From JABIKK01 sp964622835 (lineage in GTDB: Archaea > Nanobdellota > Nanobdellia > SCGC-AAA011-G17 > UBA489), in NCBI GenBank assembly GCA_964622835.1, contig CAZUSA010000004.1, forward strand, positions 1 to 56,129: a DNA stretch of 56,129 bases, read 5' to 3'. The notes under the pieces were generated by a model. It searched no databases and was not told the origin of the DNA. It worked only from the letters and a program-made list of their open reading frames with translations. Numbering within the stretch: position 1 is the stretch's first letter; the number at the start of each line of letters is the position of its first letter. Shown here piece after piece: positions 29,455-37,727 of the stretch. The position numbers and the translations under genes are program-made.

Positions 29455-32103
29455 ATGGATCTCAATGCGATTGCAAAGAAGTGGCAGAAGAAGTGGGGAG
29501 AGAAGAATATCTTTGCTGTGAAAGAAGATGCAAAGAAAAAGAAGTATTATGTTTTAGAAATGTTACCGTATCCTTCTGGCCATTTACACATGGGTCATTT
29601 GAAGGTGTATTCTATTGGTGATGCGTTTGCTCGATTTCAACGTATGAAAGGATTAAACGTATTATATCCTATGGGGTATGATGCATTTGGATTACCTGCT
29701 GAAAATGCAGCGATTAAAGATAAGAAAGATCCGAAGGCATTCACGTTTGATAATATTGCGTCTATTAAATTGCAACAGAAAGCAATGGGATGGAGTTATG
29801 ATTGGTCTCGTTCGTTTGCAACAGCTGATCCTTCATTTTATCGGTGGAATCAAGAGATTTTTTTAAAGTTTTTTGAAAAAGGATTAGCGTACAAAAAAAA
29901 GTCTGCTGTTAATTGGTGTCCTGAATGTCATACTGTCTTAGCAAATGAACAGGTTGAAAATGGTAAGTGTTGGCGTCATGGAAAAACGGACGTTGAACAG
30001 AAAGAATTAGATCAATGGTATTTCAAGATTACTGATTATGCTGATGAATTAGTGAATGATTTAGACACGTTAAAGGGGTGGCCTGATAATGTTAAAACAA
30101 TGCAGAAGAATTGGATTGGTCGTAGTGAAGGAGTAACGATGACGTTTACCGTTCATGATATGGATTTGGAATTTTCTATGTATGATTCTGTGCCTCAAAC
30201 ACATTGTGCACAAACCTTTACTGTTATTGCTCCTGAACATCCTGCAGTCATAGAACTCGTTCGTGGAACCAAGCATGAAAAGAAAGTCATGGACTTTGTT
30301 GAAAAGATTAAGAAGAAAAAGATGACAGGATCATTTGATTTTGATAATGATCTTGAAGGTATCTTTACCGGTCGATATTTGGAGTATCCTATTACAGGTA
30401 AGAAGTTGCCTATTTGGGTTGCTTCCTTTGTTGTAGCTGATTATGGGACAGGTGTCGTTAATTGTAGTGCGCATGATGAGCGTGATTTTAAGTTTGCAAA
30501 AAAGTATGATCTACCATTACATCCGGTGATGTTTCCAAAGGACAAGAAGAAAGCGGAGCAAGTAAAGAAGTTAGAAATTCCTTATTTCAAAGATCCTGAA
30601 GGTATCTTAGAAGAACCTAAAGAGTTCAAGGGTCGTAAGTGGGGCGAAGCACGTGAAGATATTATTAAACATCTTGTAAAGAAAAGTAATGTTAAACGTT
30701 CTGTTAATTATAAGTTGCGTGATTGGTTGATATCTCGGCAACGATATTGGGGGACGCCGATTCCTATTATTTATTGTGATGATTGTGGTATTGTTGCTGA
30801 AAAAAACCTACCGATTATCTTACCTGAAGATGTTACGTTTACTGGTGAAGGTAATCCGTTAGAAACATCTGAAACGTTTAGGAACGTTTCTTGTCCGACA
30901 TGTAACAAACCTGCGCGTCGTGAAACCGATACGATGGATACATTTGTTGATTCAAGTTGGTATTTCTTACGATATACTGATGCGGAAAATACAAAGAAAC
31001 CGTTTGATCCGACAATTGCTAAGTATTGGGCACCTGTTGACCAGTATATCGGTGGTATTGAACATGCAGTATTACATTTATTGTATGCACGATTTTTTAC
31101 AAAGGCATTACATGATTGTGGTTATTTGAAGGGTGCACGTGAACCGTTTACGAAGTTATTGTGTAATGGTATGGTGTTAAAGGATGGCGCTAAAATGTCT
31201 AAGTCTTTGGGAAACACCGTTGATCCTCTAGAGATTATGGATGTGTACGGTCCTGATACGGCTCGTTTATTTATTTTAGCTGCATCTGCTCCTGAGAAGG
31301 ATATGGATTGGGATGACAAAGGTGTGCAAGGAAGTCATCGTGCTGTGCTAAAGATTTTTGATTTACTTGAACACACATCTACAGATAGTAAGAAAGATGG
31401 GTATGCAGTGAGTAGGCAACAATCATTGATAAAGAATGTTACGGAAGAAACAGAGCAATTAGCATTGAATACTGCTGTAAAGGAAATTCTATCGTTTGTA
31501 ACGTTTTTAACGAAAGAAAAAGAACATATTAGTAAGAAAGTATACAACAATTGTTTACAATCATTAGCATTGGTATTAAATCCGTTTGCTCCGCATGTTG
31601 CTGAAGAGTTATGGGAATCATTAGGTCATAAGGGATTTTGTTCATTACAGCAATGGCCGAAGTATGATGCAAAGAAGATTGATCCTCAATTAGAGATTGT
31701 AGAAATGTTATTAGGAAATATTCGTTCTGATATTGAATTGATTAAAACATTGGCAAAGATTGACAAGCCAACACAAGCAACGTTAATTCTTGCACCTGCA
31801 TGGAAATATAAAACATTCAAGAAGTTGGATGGTATTACTTCAAGAGATATGAAAACAATTATGGAAAAGGTAAAGGATAAAGATCATAGTAAGGATGTTG
31901 TTAAATTAGTAACAGCGTTCATTAAAGGGAATCTTCGAACGAACACATTGGATCTAAAAGGTGAAGAAGAGGCTATTACTATCAGTAAAGAATCGTTAGA
32001 ACAGGAGTTAGGATTTCCAATACTCATTGAAACTGCTGAGAGTTCTAATAATCCTAAGGCACAGAATGGATTACCGGGTAAACCTGCTATTGTGTTAGAA
32101 TAA
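29455..32103 (+). CDS. leuS: Leucyl-tRNA synthetase, bacterial-type
   Basis: An 882-residue class I synthetase with LPYPSGHLHMGHLKVY (HIGH-type motif HMGH), a zinc/CP1 region (WCPECHTVLANEQVENG), the editing domain, AKMSKSLGN (KMSKS) and the C-terminal anticodon domain. Phrases such as MGYDAFGLPAENAAIK are those of bacterial LeuS; archaeal/eukaryotic LeuRS is larger and organised differently. Acquisition from bacteria is likely. I choose ATG 29455 because a TATA (ATTATATACC) lies about 25 nt upstream, giving a leaderless start. tRNA-Leu genes lie just downstream. Confidence 0.92.
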   Translation: MDLNAIAKKWQKKWGEKNIFAVKEDAKKKKYYVLEMLPYPSGHLHMGHLKVYSIGDAFARFQRMKGLNVLYPMGYDAFGLPAENAAIKDKKDPKAFTFDNIASIKLQQKAMGWSYDWSRSFATADPSFYRWNQEIFLKFFEKGLAYKKKSAVNWCPECHTVLANEQVENGKCWRHGKTDVEQKELDQWYFKITDYADELVNDLDTLKGWPDNVKTMQKNWIGRSEGVTMTFTVHDMDLEFSMYDSVPQTHCAQTFTVIAPEHPAVIELVRGTKHEKKVMDFVEKIKKKKMTGSFDFDNDLEGIFTGRYLEYPITGKKLPIWVASFVVADYGTGVVNCSAHDERDFKFAKKYDLPLHPVMFPKDKKKAEQVKKLEIPYFKDPEGILEEPKEFKGRKWGEAREDIIKHLVKKSNVKRSVNYKLRDWLISRQRYWGTPIPIIYCDDCGIVAEKNLPIILPEDVTFTGEGNPLETSETFRNVSCPTCNKPARRETDTMDTFVDSSWYFLRYTDAENTKKPFDPTIAKYWAPVDQYIGGIEHAVLHLLYARFFTKALHDCGYLKGAREPFTKLLCNGMVLKDGAKMSKSLGNTVDPLEIMDVYGPDTARLFILAASAPEKDMDWDDKGVQGSHRAVLKIFDLLEHTSTDSKKDGYAVSRQQSLIKNVTEETEQLALNTAVKEILSFVTFLTKEKEHISKKVYNNCLQSLALVLNPFAPHVAEELWESLGHKGFCSLQQWPKYDAKKIDPQLEIVEMLLGNIRSDIELIKTLAKIDKPTQATLILAPAWKYKTFKKLDGITSRDMKTIMEKVKDKDHSKDVVKLVTAFIKGNLRTNTLDLKGEEEAITISKESLEQELGFPILIETAESSNNPKAQNGLPGKPAIVLE

Positions 32104-32143
32104 ACAAAGTGTTTAAATAGGATAACTATACATTGTGTAATTA

Positions 32144-32401
32144 GTGGCGACAAAAAGAGTGAAAGATGTTACTGGTTTTTTAGCGAGGCAACGAACGTTG
32201 CTTGCAAGTGAACGTACGTTGTTAGCGTATTGGCGTACTGCATTAACAGCATTTGGTATTGCATTGATTGTTTTGAAGTTTTTTACACAGTGGACATTTA
32301 TTACATCAGGTATTTTTATGATTATTGCATTAGTTTTATTGATACATGGCACAAAAAGTTATGCTAATTGCAAAAAGAAAATTAATGGTCATGGATTATA
32401 A
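32144..32401 (+). CDS. DUF202 small membrane protein
   Basis: An 85-residue protein with the DUF202 signature ARQRTLLASERTLLAYWRTAL and two hydrophobic segments. GTG start; a box A (GTTTAAATAG, 32108-32117) about 30 nt upstream makes the message leaderless. The family's function is unknown; members sit in the inner membrane and in eukaryotes form part of the VTC complex. It ends close to the tRNA-Leu gene on the opposite strand. Confidence 0.85.
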   Translation: MATKRVKDVTGFLARQRTLLASERTLLAYWRTALTAFGIALIVLKFFTQWTFITSGIFMIIALVLLIHGTKSYANCKKKINGHGL

Positions 32402-32417
32402 TTTGTAATGTTTTGTG

Positions 32418-32529
32418 CGCCACGGACGGGATTTCCAACACGTGCTAGCGCCGTATTTTTGAACCCGCACACCCTGGGAAGGGTACTTGCTTTTGAAACA
32501 AGCGCTCAACCAGGTTGAGCTTCCGTGGC
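32418..32529 (-). tRNA. tRNA-Leu (CAA) with an intron in the T-loop
   Basis: On the minus strand: acceptor GCCACGG/CCGTGGC, D-arm GCTC-AACCTGGTT-GAGC, anticodon stem CTTGT/GCAAG with loop TTCAAAA (anticodon CAA, 32493-32495), long variable arm ACCCT-TCCC-AGGGT, and T-stem GCGGG/CCCGT whose loop is split by 26 extra bases. Removing them gives a standard TTCAAAT T-loop. The discriminator base is G, whereas A is the rule for leucine; G73 with a long variable arm is more usual for serine, but the anticodon is clearly Leu. No encoded CCA. Mature length is about 86 nt. Confidence 0.88.
32432..32457 (-). other. 26-nt non-canonical tRNA intron (position 59/60) in a perfect bulge-helix-bulge
   Basis: The precursor folds as outer helix GCGGG/CCCGT, central 4-bp helix TTCA/TGGA, 3-nt bulges AAA and AAT on opposite strands, and inner helix ATACG/CGTGT with a 9-nt loop. 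Splicing between the second and third base of each bulge removes exactly 26 nt and restores TTCAAAT. Confidence 0.88.
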
Positions 32530-32640
32530 TTTACACAAAGTAATTGTGTTATTTTGTTTTATGTGACTAACGAAACCAATATCGAAAACTTTACGAAAAA
32601 CTTGGGAAAGATTTAAATAAAATAGGAGATAAAATAAAAT

Positions 32641-32702
32641 TACCCTGGGAAGGTACTTGTTCCTAAAACAAGCGTTCAACTAGGTTGGGGAACCCGTTCC
32701 TC
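32641..32702 (-). pseudogene. tRNA-Leu (UAG)-like 5' half, pseudogene or split tRNA
   Basis: On the minus strand this resembles the first two-thirds of the tRNA-Leu at 32529: AACCTAGTT D-loop, GAAC, anticodon stem CTTGT/ACAAG with loop TTTAGGA (anticodon UAG, 32663-32665) and variable arm ACC(C)T-TCCC-AGGGT. No T-arm or 3' acceptor strand follows; the sequence turns into an AT-rich run. The D-stem is doubtful and the invariant GG is AG. A TATA (ATTATAAAAAA) lies about 25 nt upstream, at the 3' end of alaS, so it could be transcribed. Confidence 0.6.
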
Positions 32703-32716
32703 ATCTTTAGTTTTTT

Positions 32717-35227
32717 TTATAATTTCAAATCATCCATAAACCGTTTAATCGTTTTTGTTAGATGTTCAGGTTGTGTCTTTAAGATGTGTGCTGTTTTTTC
32801 TAAGAGTTCTTTATCTGATAGTTCTTCTTGATCATTACTAAAGGTTATGGTAACGTCTTTTTTCTTTTTGATTATTTGTTTCCAATAGCTAAATAATTCT
32901 GCTGCTTTGATTGCTACGCCTTTTTTATCTATCTGTAATAATGTTGCAACATCAGTTAAAATAGTATCTTCTGTACTTGTTTGTTGTTCTGCTGCGTTTC
33001 CTGCGACGTATTCAATGCGTACAATACTGTCACTTATTTTACTTGTTTTGGTTATCTTTATGGTTCCTGCTTCGCTTGTATTATTCAAATGAGTTCCACC
33101 ACATGCTTCGACGTCAATGTCTGGAATGTTTACAATACGTAAGGTCTTTCCTGGTACGACACCGCCTTGGTAGATGCCAACACCAAATTTCTTTTCTGCG
33201 TCTCCTCGCTCATAGAAGTCCTTTTGTATATTTATCTTTGATTGAATAATGTTATTAGCTTCTTGTTCGATGGCAGCAACTTCATGGTCTGTTAAGGCTG
33301 CATAGTGAGTTATATCTAATCGTGCCCTATCAACTTGCTTATGTGCTCCTGCTTGATTAATGTGGTTTCCTAGGATGTGTTTTGCTGCTGCATTAAGAAT
33401 GTGTGCACTGGTATGGTGTTGTGCTAATTGTAATCGTCGTTCAGCATCAATGACAGCTTTGACAGGTTGGTCTAAGGATAAGGTTATTGGTTGTTCTAAG
33501 ATATGGATCATAACATTATCTTGTTTCACAACATCAATAACAGGGGTACCGTTAATACTTCCTAAGTCGTGTAACTGTCCGCCACTGGTTGCATAAAAGT
33601 AGGTATGGTCTAAGACAACATAAGTATCTTTAACAAGTAATGGCACAGCAGTAAATTCTGTAATGCTATAATCTCCATAGTAATCAAGTTTCGTTTCGGG
33701 TATGCCTTCTAAACTAATATCTAGTTTTTTTACTGCAACATGTTCTTTTGCTTTATTTTCATGTCGTTCTCCAACGAGTGCGTAAAAGTTTCCAGGAATA
33801 TCAATTGCTATGTCAAGTTTTTGTGCTTCTTGTTTTAACAGTTCAGGGGATATTCCCCGTTCATCATATAATTTTACTAATGCTTGTGCGTCAGGCGTTC
33901 CTTTTGCAATAACCTCTTGTATAATGGTGTGTGATTTTTGTCTTGTTGTATTATATTTTTTTACTTCTACATCTATAATTTTCTTCACATCTTCAAGATT
34001 TTCATGTAATTCTGGAAATAATGTTTTCAAGTCTGCTGCATGCCATGCACACACATCATTCAGGTCAATCTTCCACCCATTGTGTTCTACAAAGTCTAGA
34101 GCTCTTCTTAACATAGTTCTAATGTTATATGCTTGTCCTGTATTACTTGGTAACGCTCCATCTCCTAAGAGGATGAGTAATGAACGTGCGTGTTCTGCAA
34201 TAGAGTAGGCTCCCGCTAAGGGTAAAACATTTTTTCGTAATAAATCCACATCAACACCAATGATATGGGCAACAGTCTTCCATGCTTTTTCAATATCATT
34301 AACTTCATCTATGTTTAATAATCCTGCATGGGGAATATATTTTTGGATTAATGTTCGATCGTATTGAACACCTGTTGCACTAAAGACTTTTTTCATGATG
34401 TCAGGAAATGTTGCATCGTAGGTAGTATTAACACCTTGGCTGAACCATGCGTTTCGTTCCATGCCCATGCCCATGTCTAATACTTTTAATTTTAAATCTT
34501 GGATACCGGTTGGTGTTTGTTGGTATAACATGTATACTTGATTACCAAGTTCACAACCTCTCGAGAAAAATTCTATGCAACACCCTAAGTTTCCTCCACC
34601 TGCCCACGAATCCTCATGGTAGGTAATATCACTATTCTGTAATCCTAGCCCTTTGGTGTTCCATTCGTGAATGTGGCGAAACGCTTCTGCTTGATCCCAT
34701 TTGGAAGGTTCAACAAATTGATGTTGACCAATCATGTTGAAGACAGTGTGGTGGGAACCGGTAATACCCACGTTATCAATATCCACGGTACGAAAACAAA
34801 ATTGTGGTATGACTAAGGGGTTTGCTGGTGGTGTTGATTCGCCACTCACAACATGAGGTTGAAAAGCAGCTATGGATGCATTGGTAAATTCCATGGTTGG
34901 ATTCCATCGAGCGACAATAGGATACCGTTTAATCGGTGTATATCCAAGATTATTGAATTGTTTTGAGAATTGTTTCCAGACATCTGCATAGCTTAATTGC
35001 TTTGTTGCTGGACTTTTACCAATGAAACCAAAGGATTCGTCAGGACTACAGGATGGATCTCCACACACGTCTCTTGCAGGATCAGTACTCCAAAAGTATT
35101 TGTGACAACAGCCACAGTGGCTACGGTGGTATCCTTCTGCTTCTAAGACGGTTGTTGGATAATATTTTGAAGGATCTTTAGAAAAGATGGGTAAATACTT
35201 TGCTTTGAGTTCTTTGTCGGTAAGCAC
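32717..35227 (-). CDS. alaS: Alanyl-tRNA synthetase, archaeal type, lacking the C-Ala domain
   Basis: An 836-residue enzyme with the archaeal N-terminal zinc-like region (HCGCCHKYF...CGDPSC, about 36-60), the class II catalytic core (FTNASIAAFQPH, GMGMERNAWF), the editing site HHTSAHILNAAAKH and CGGTHLNNTSEAG. It ends soon after the editing domain at ...FMDDLKL, about 70 or more residues short of typical archaeal AlaRS (around 900), so the C-terminal oligomerisation/tRNA-binding C-Ala domain seems to be missing. Reduced versions are known in small-genome archaea. A TATA for a tRNA-like sequence overlaps its stop. Confidence 0.93.
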   Translation of the reverse strand: MLTDKELKAKYLPIFSKDPSKYYPTTVLEAEGYHRSHCGCCHKYFWSTDPARDVCGDPSCSPDESFGFIGKSPATKQLSYADVWKQFSKQFNNLGYTPIKRYPIVARWNPTMEFTNASIAAFQPHVVSGESTPPANPLVIPQFCFRTVDIDNVGITGSHHTVFNMIGQHQFVEPSKWDQAEAFRHIHEWNTKGLGLQNSDITYHEDSWAGGGNLGCCIEFFSRGCELGNQVYMLYQQTPTGIQDLKLKVLDMGMGMERNAWFSQGVNTTYDATFPDIMKKVFSATGVQYDRTLIQKYIPHAGLLNIDEVNDIEKAWKTVAHIIGVDVDLLRKNVLPLAGAYSIAEHARSLLILLGDGALPSNTGQAYNIRTMLRRALDFVEHNGWKIDLNDVCAWHAADLKTLFPELHENLEDVKKIIDVEVKKYNTTRQKSHTIIQEVIAKGTPDAQALVKLYDERGISPELLKQEAQKLDIAIDIPGNFYALVGERHENKAKEHVAVKKLDISLEGIPETKLDYYGDYSITEFTAVPLLVKDTYVVLDHTYFYATSGGQLHDLGSINGTPVIDVVKQDNVMIHILEQPITLSLDQPVKAVIDAERRLQLAQHHTSAHILNAAAKHILGNHINQAGAHKQVDRARLDITHYAALTDHEVAAIEQEANNIIQSKINIQKDFYERGDAEKKFGVGIYQGGVVPGKTLRIVNIPDIDVEACGGTHLNNTSEAGTIKITKTSKISDSIVRIEYVAGNAAEQQTSTEDTILTDVATLLQIDKKGVAIKAAELFSYWKQIIKKKKDVTITFSNDQEELSDKELLEKTAHILKTQPEHLTKTIKRFMDDLKL

Positions 35228-35258
35228 AAGGTTACAGCAGAATCTATGTATTTAAAGA

Positions 35259-35720
35259 TTATTCTTTCGGTGTGATGCTTTTGAGTTTTTCTATGCGTCC
35301 TCGGATGGTTTCAAGTTCTCTCCGCATCTTCTCTCGTTCTGATACGCGTCGTACCTTCTTTTTTGGAACTTTTGGATGTCTTTTTTTGAGTTTTTCAAGT
35401 TCTTCTTTGACTTGTTTGACGGGTTTGATAGCTCCGCCCATTTCTTGCATGGTTTCTTGTAACATGAGTGATCGTATTTCGTCACGTTTTGCTACCATGT
35501 TTGATTCTTTAGGAACGGTCGGTAAATCTTTATCAAAGGCGTTAATCATTTTTTTTAATTCACCCATTTGTTTTTTTAATTGTGTTTTGAGTTCTTTTTT
35601 TTCACGTGCATATTCTTGTAAGTGTTCAACACTTTGTAAGGCATCTGCAGAACGTAAAGCGCATTCAAGAATATCTTTACGAAGACTTAATGGTTTATCA
35701 AGGCGTGCGTGGACGGACAT
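35259..35720 (-). CDS. Hypothetical coiled-coil protein
   Basis: A 153-residue Lys/Glu-rich helical protein with a central coiled coil (LKTQLKKQMGELKKMIN), a proline-containing hinge, then a second basic helix (SEREKMRRELETIRGRIEKL). The N-terminal ALQSVEHLQEYAREKKEL resembles ALNSVEVLKQKIREVDY in the preceding gene's product, so the two may pair. It starts 2 nt after that gene ends and is co-transcribed. Function unknown. Confidence 0.65.
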   Translation of the reverse strand: MSVHARLDKPLSLRKDILECALRSADALQSVEHLQEYAREKKELKTQLKKQMGELKKMINAFDKDLPTVPKESNMVAKRDEIRSLMLQETMQEMGGAIKPVKQVKEELEKLKKRHPKVPKKKVRRVSEREKMRRELETIRGRIEKLKSITPKE

Positions 35721-35722
35721 GG

Positions 35723-36373
35723 TTAAATTTCAAAGAGTTTTTTGTCTATATCAACAAGACGTTCTTTGATTTTGTTAAGCGTTGTTTCACAATTGCTTAT
35801 TTCTAATTGTTCTTGTGATTTTATTTCTGTCATACGATCAAGAATGTAATCGACTTCACGTATTTTTTGTTTTAATACTTCAACACTGTTTAATGCATCT
35901 TTGTAATCATCAATTTGTACAAACACCGGTCTGTTGTCGCGGAGTTTTTTTGGTATGACAATATCTTTGTAATTGGTATTTCCGGGTTTTGGAAATGTTT
36001 GAACAGCTTTTTTTGGTGCAACGAAAGCAGGTTCAAATTGTTGTTCTTTCTTGAACGGTGATCCTTGTTCATCATGGACTGATGGTGGTAAGACACGATC
36101 GAGATCACTGGTATCCATACGTTCTTTATAATTAGGTTGTGATTTGGTAAAAATAGCTTCTCTATGGGGTAAGTCTAACGTTTCAAGATTCTGTTTTCCA
36201 GGTTTTTCTCCCATGACGGGTCCTGAATCCATTCCTTGTTTAGTAAAAGCAGATTCGTAGGTGGGGACAGAAGTATCGTGTGGTTTATCTTCTAAGGGTG
36301 GTAAGTCGTTAAAGGTAGGTAAATCAGGCAATTGTCCTACGTTTCTCTTTTTTTTATGACTAAATAACCCCAT
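35723..36373 (-). CDS. Hypothetical protein, low-complexity N-terminus and C-terminal coiled coil
   Basis: A 216-residue protein. The first 140 residues are Pro/Lys/Asp-rich and apparently disordered, starting MGLFSHKKKRNVGQLPDLPT; the last 65 form a coiled coil (DALNSVEVLKQKIREVDYIL onwards). I prefer the ATG at 36373 (four codons after the longest frame's ATG at 36385) because it lies about 20 nt after a TATA-like TTATAA, consistent with leaderless translation. The family is not recognised; the coiled-coil half resembles that of the downstream gene. Confidence 0.62.
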   Translation of the reverse strand: MGLFSHKKKRNVGQLPDLPTFNDLPPLEDKPHDTSVPTYESAFTKQGMDSGPVMGEKPGKQNLETLDLPHREAIFTKSQPNYKERMDTSDLDRVLPPSVHDEQGSPFKKEQQFEPAFVAPKKAVQTFPKPGNTNYKDIVIPKKLRDNRPVFVQIDDYKDALNSVEVLKQKIREVDYILDRMTEIKSQEQLEISNCETTLNKIKERLVDIDKKLFEI

Positions 36374-36404
36374 TTTCTTAAGCATGTGTTTATAAGGACC
36401 TTTA

Positions 36405-37727
36405 TTAACGTTTCTTTTTCTTTTTTCCTTTCGTTAGTGATTTACGTAAGCTATGCATGTTCATCATGAAGCGATAGTAGTCATCATCTTGGACATTAAC
36501 AAGTCCGTCACGTAAGATCGTATCGTGTCGTTTGTTAATGGCATCAAGAGCGTCTTTTTCTTTATTTGTTGGTTGTTGGGTTATTAGTTGTTTTTCTTCT
36601 GTGTAAAAGAGACTTTTTGCTCTGTCGTATTGTTTTGCATCGATGAGGTCTTTCATTTCATCTAAGGTCGCCATGTTCATGACCTTGGGTGTTGGTTTGA
36701 TAGTCTCTGTTTTTGTTAATGTTTCATGGAGTCCACTGCGTTGTTTTCCTTTCATTTGTTCTAAAGCTCCTAAGTAATGGCAGAAGTATTCCATAACACT
36801 GTCAAGGCGTTGTTTTGTTTTTTTACTAACGATTGTATTAAGTTTGCTGTAGTGGGAAAAGAGTTTCATGTATCCTTTTCGTGCAGTAAGTATTTTTCCT
36901 TGCATGATGTCGTTGTGGAGTTGTGCAGATAAGGTATTGAATGCAGTGATCAATCCATTTTTTTGTGCAAGTTTTACTTGTTTTCGTTGATGGCCATCTT
37001 GTTTATGTGTTCGTGCTGTTGCTTTTTGTTCTTTGAGTCGTTTCTTATGTTTTTTGAGATCGTAGGGTGGTGCTGGTTGGAGTTTTGGTGGTGCTTTCTT
37101 TTGTTTCTTTGGTTTTTTTCTTTCTTTTTTATGTTTCATGTAAGCTTGTTCTGCTTTGAGTTCATAATCTGTTTTTTTCCTAAACTCATATTCTCTCCAG
37201 AAGAGAACGATAATCACAATGAAGAAGATGTATACACCATACCATGCATAGTTATACACAGGCACGTTCAATGATTTTGGGAAGAGGATGGTGTGGGGTG
37301 GTTTGGTAAGCTGAAGGTTGAGACGATTGCCTGTGCAAACAGTTGTTGTTCCTTCATCACCAATAGTTGCAGTAATACACTCCTCTGTCACAGTGGCAGT
37401 AACAGGCTGTGTTTGTGATGTTTGTACGCATGACATGTCACGTAATAAATGTCCTGCGACGAGGAGGTCTTGTTCTGTTAACCCCCTGTCTAACCAACAT
37501 TTGAGGTTGTCATTGAGTTCTTTGAGAATAACAACGGTATCACTAGAAAGGTTGCTATCTGTGGCGGGTCCTTCAATAACAACAACGTTTCCCGTTAATT
37601 CATTGCTGAGGTTAGTAACAATGGTGAGGAAAGAAAAGAGAACAATGAGTATGGTTGCAAATGCTATGAAAATAGCAATAGCTCTGAGTGATGACATGAA
37701 TGTGTGTTTATTTTTGTTTGTTTTCAT
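36405..37727 (-). CDS. Membrane protein with two TM helices and large basic cytoplasmic domain
   Basis: From the ATG at 37727 (MKTNKNKHTFMSSLRAI) about 440 residues: TM1 near the start, an external loop of about 120 residues with four or five cysteines and a TGNVVVIEGP segment, TM2 (WYGVYIFFIVIIVLFW), then a Lys-rich region and a helical domain resembling TPR/coiled-coil packing (AFNTLSAQLHNDIMQGK, EMKDLIDAKQYDRAKSLFY). The start overlaps the stop of the AbrB-PhoU gene by 4 nt. Function is unknown; the topology suggests a membrane scaffold. Confidence 0.7.
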   Translation of the reverse strand: MKTNKNKHTFMSSLRAIAIFIAFATILIVLFSFLTIVTNLSNELTGNVVVIEGPATDSNLSSDTVVILKELNDNLKCWLDRGLTEQDLLVAGHLLRDMSCVQTSQTQPVTATVTEECITATIGDEGTTTVCTGNRLNLQLTKPPHTILFPKSLNVPVYNYAWYGVYIFFIVIIVLFWREYEFRKKTDYELKAEQAYMKHKKERKKPKKQKKAPPKLQPAPPYDLKKHKKRLKEQKATARTHKQDGHQRKQVKLAQKNGLITAFNTLSAQLHNDIMQGKILTARKGYMKLFSHYSKLNTIVSKKTKQRLDSVMEYFCHYLGALEQMKGKQRSGLHETLTKTETIKPTPKVMNMATLDEMKDLIDAKQYDRAKSLFYTEEKQLITQQPTNKEKDALDAINKRHDTILRDGLVNVQDDDYYRFMMNMHSLRKSLTKGKKKKKR

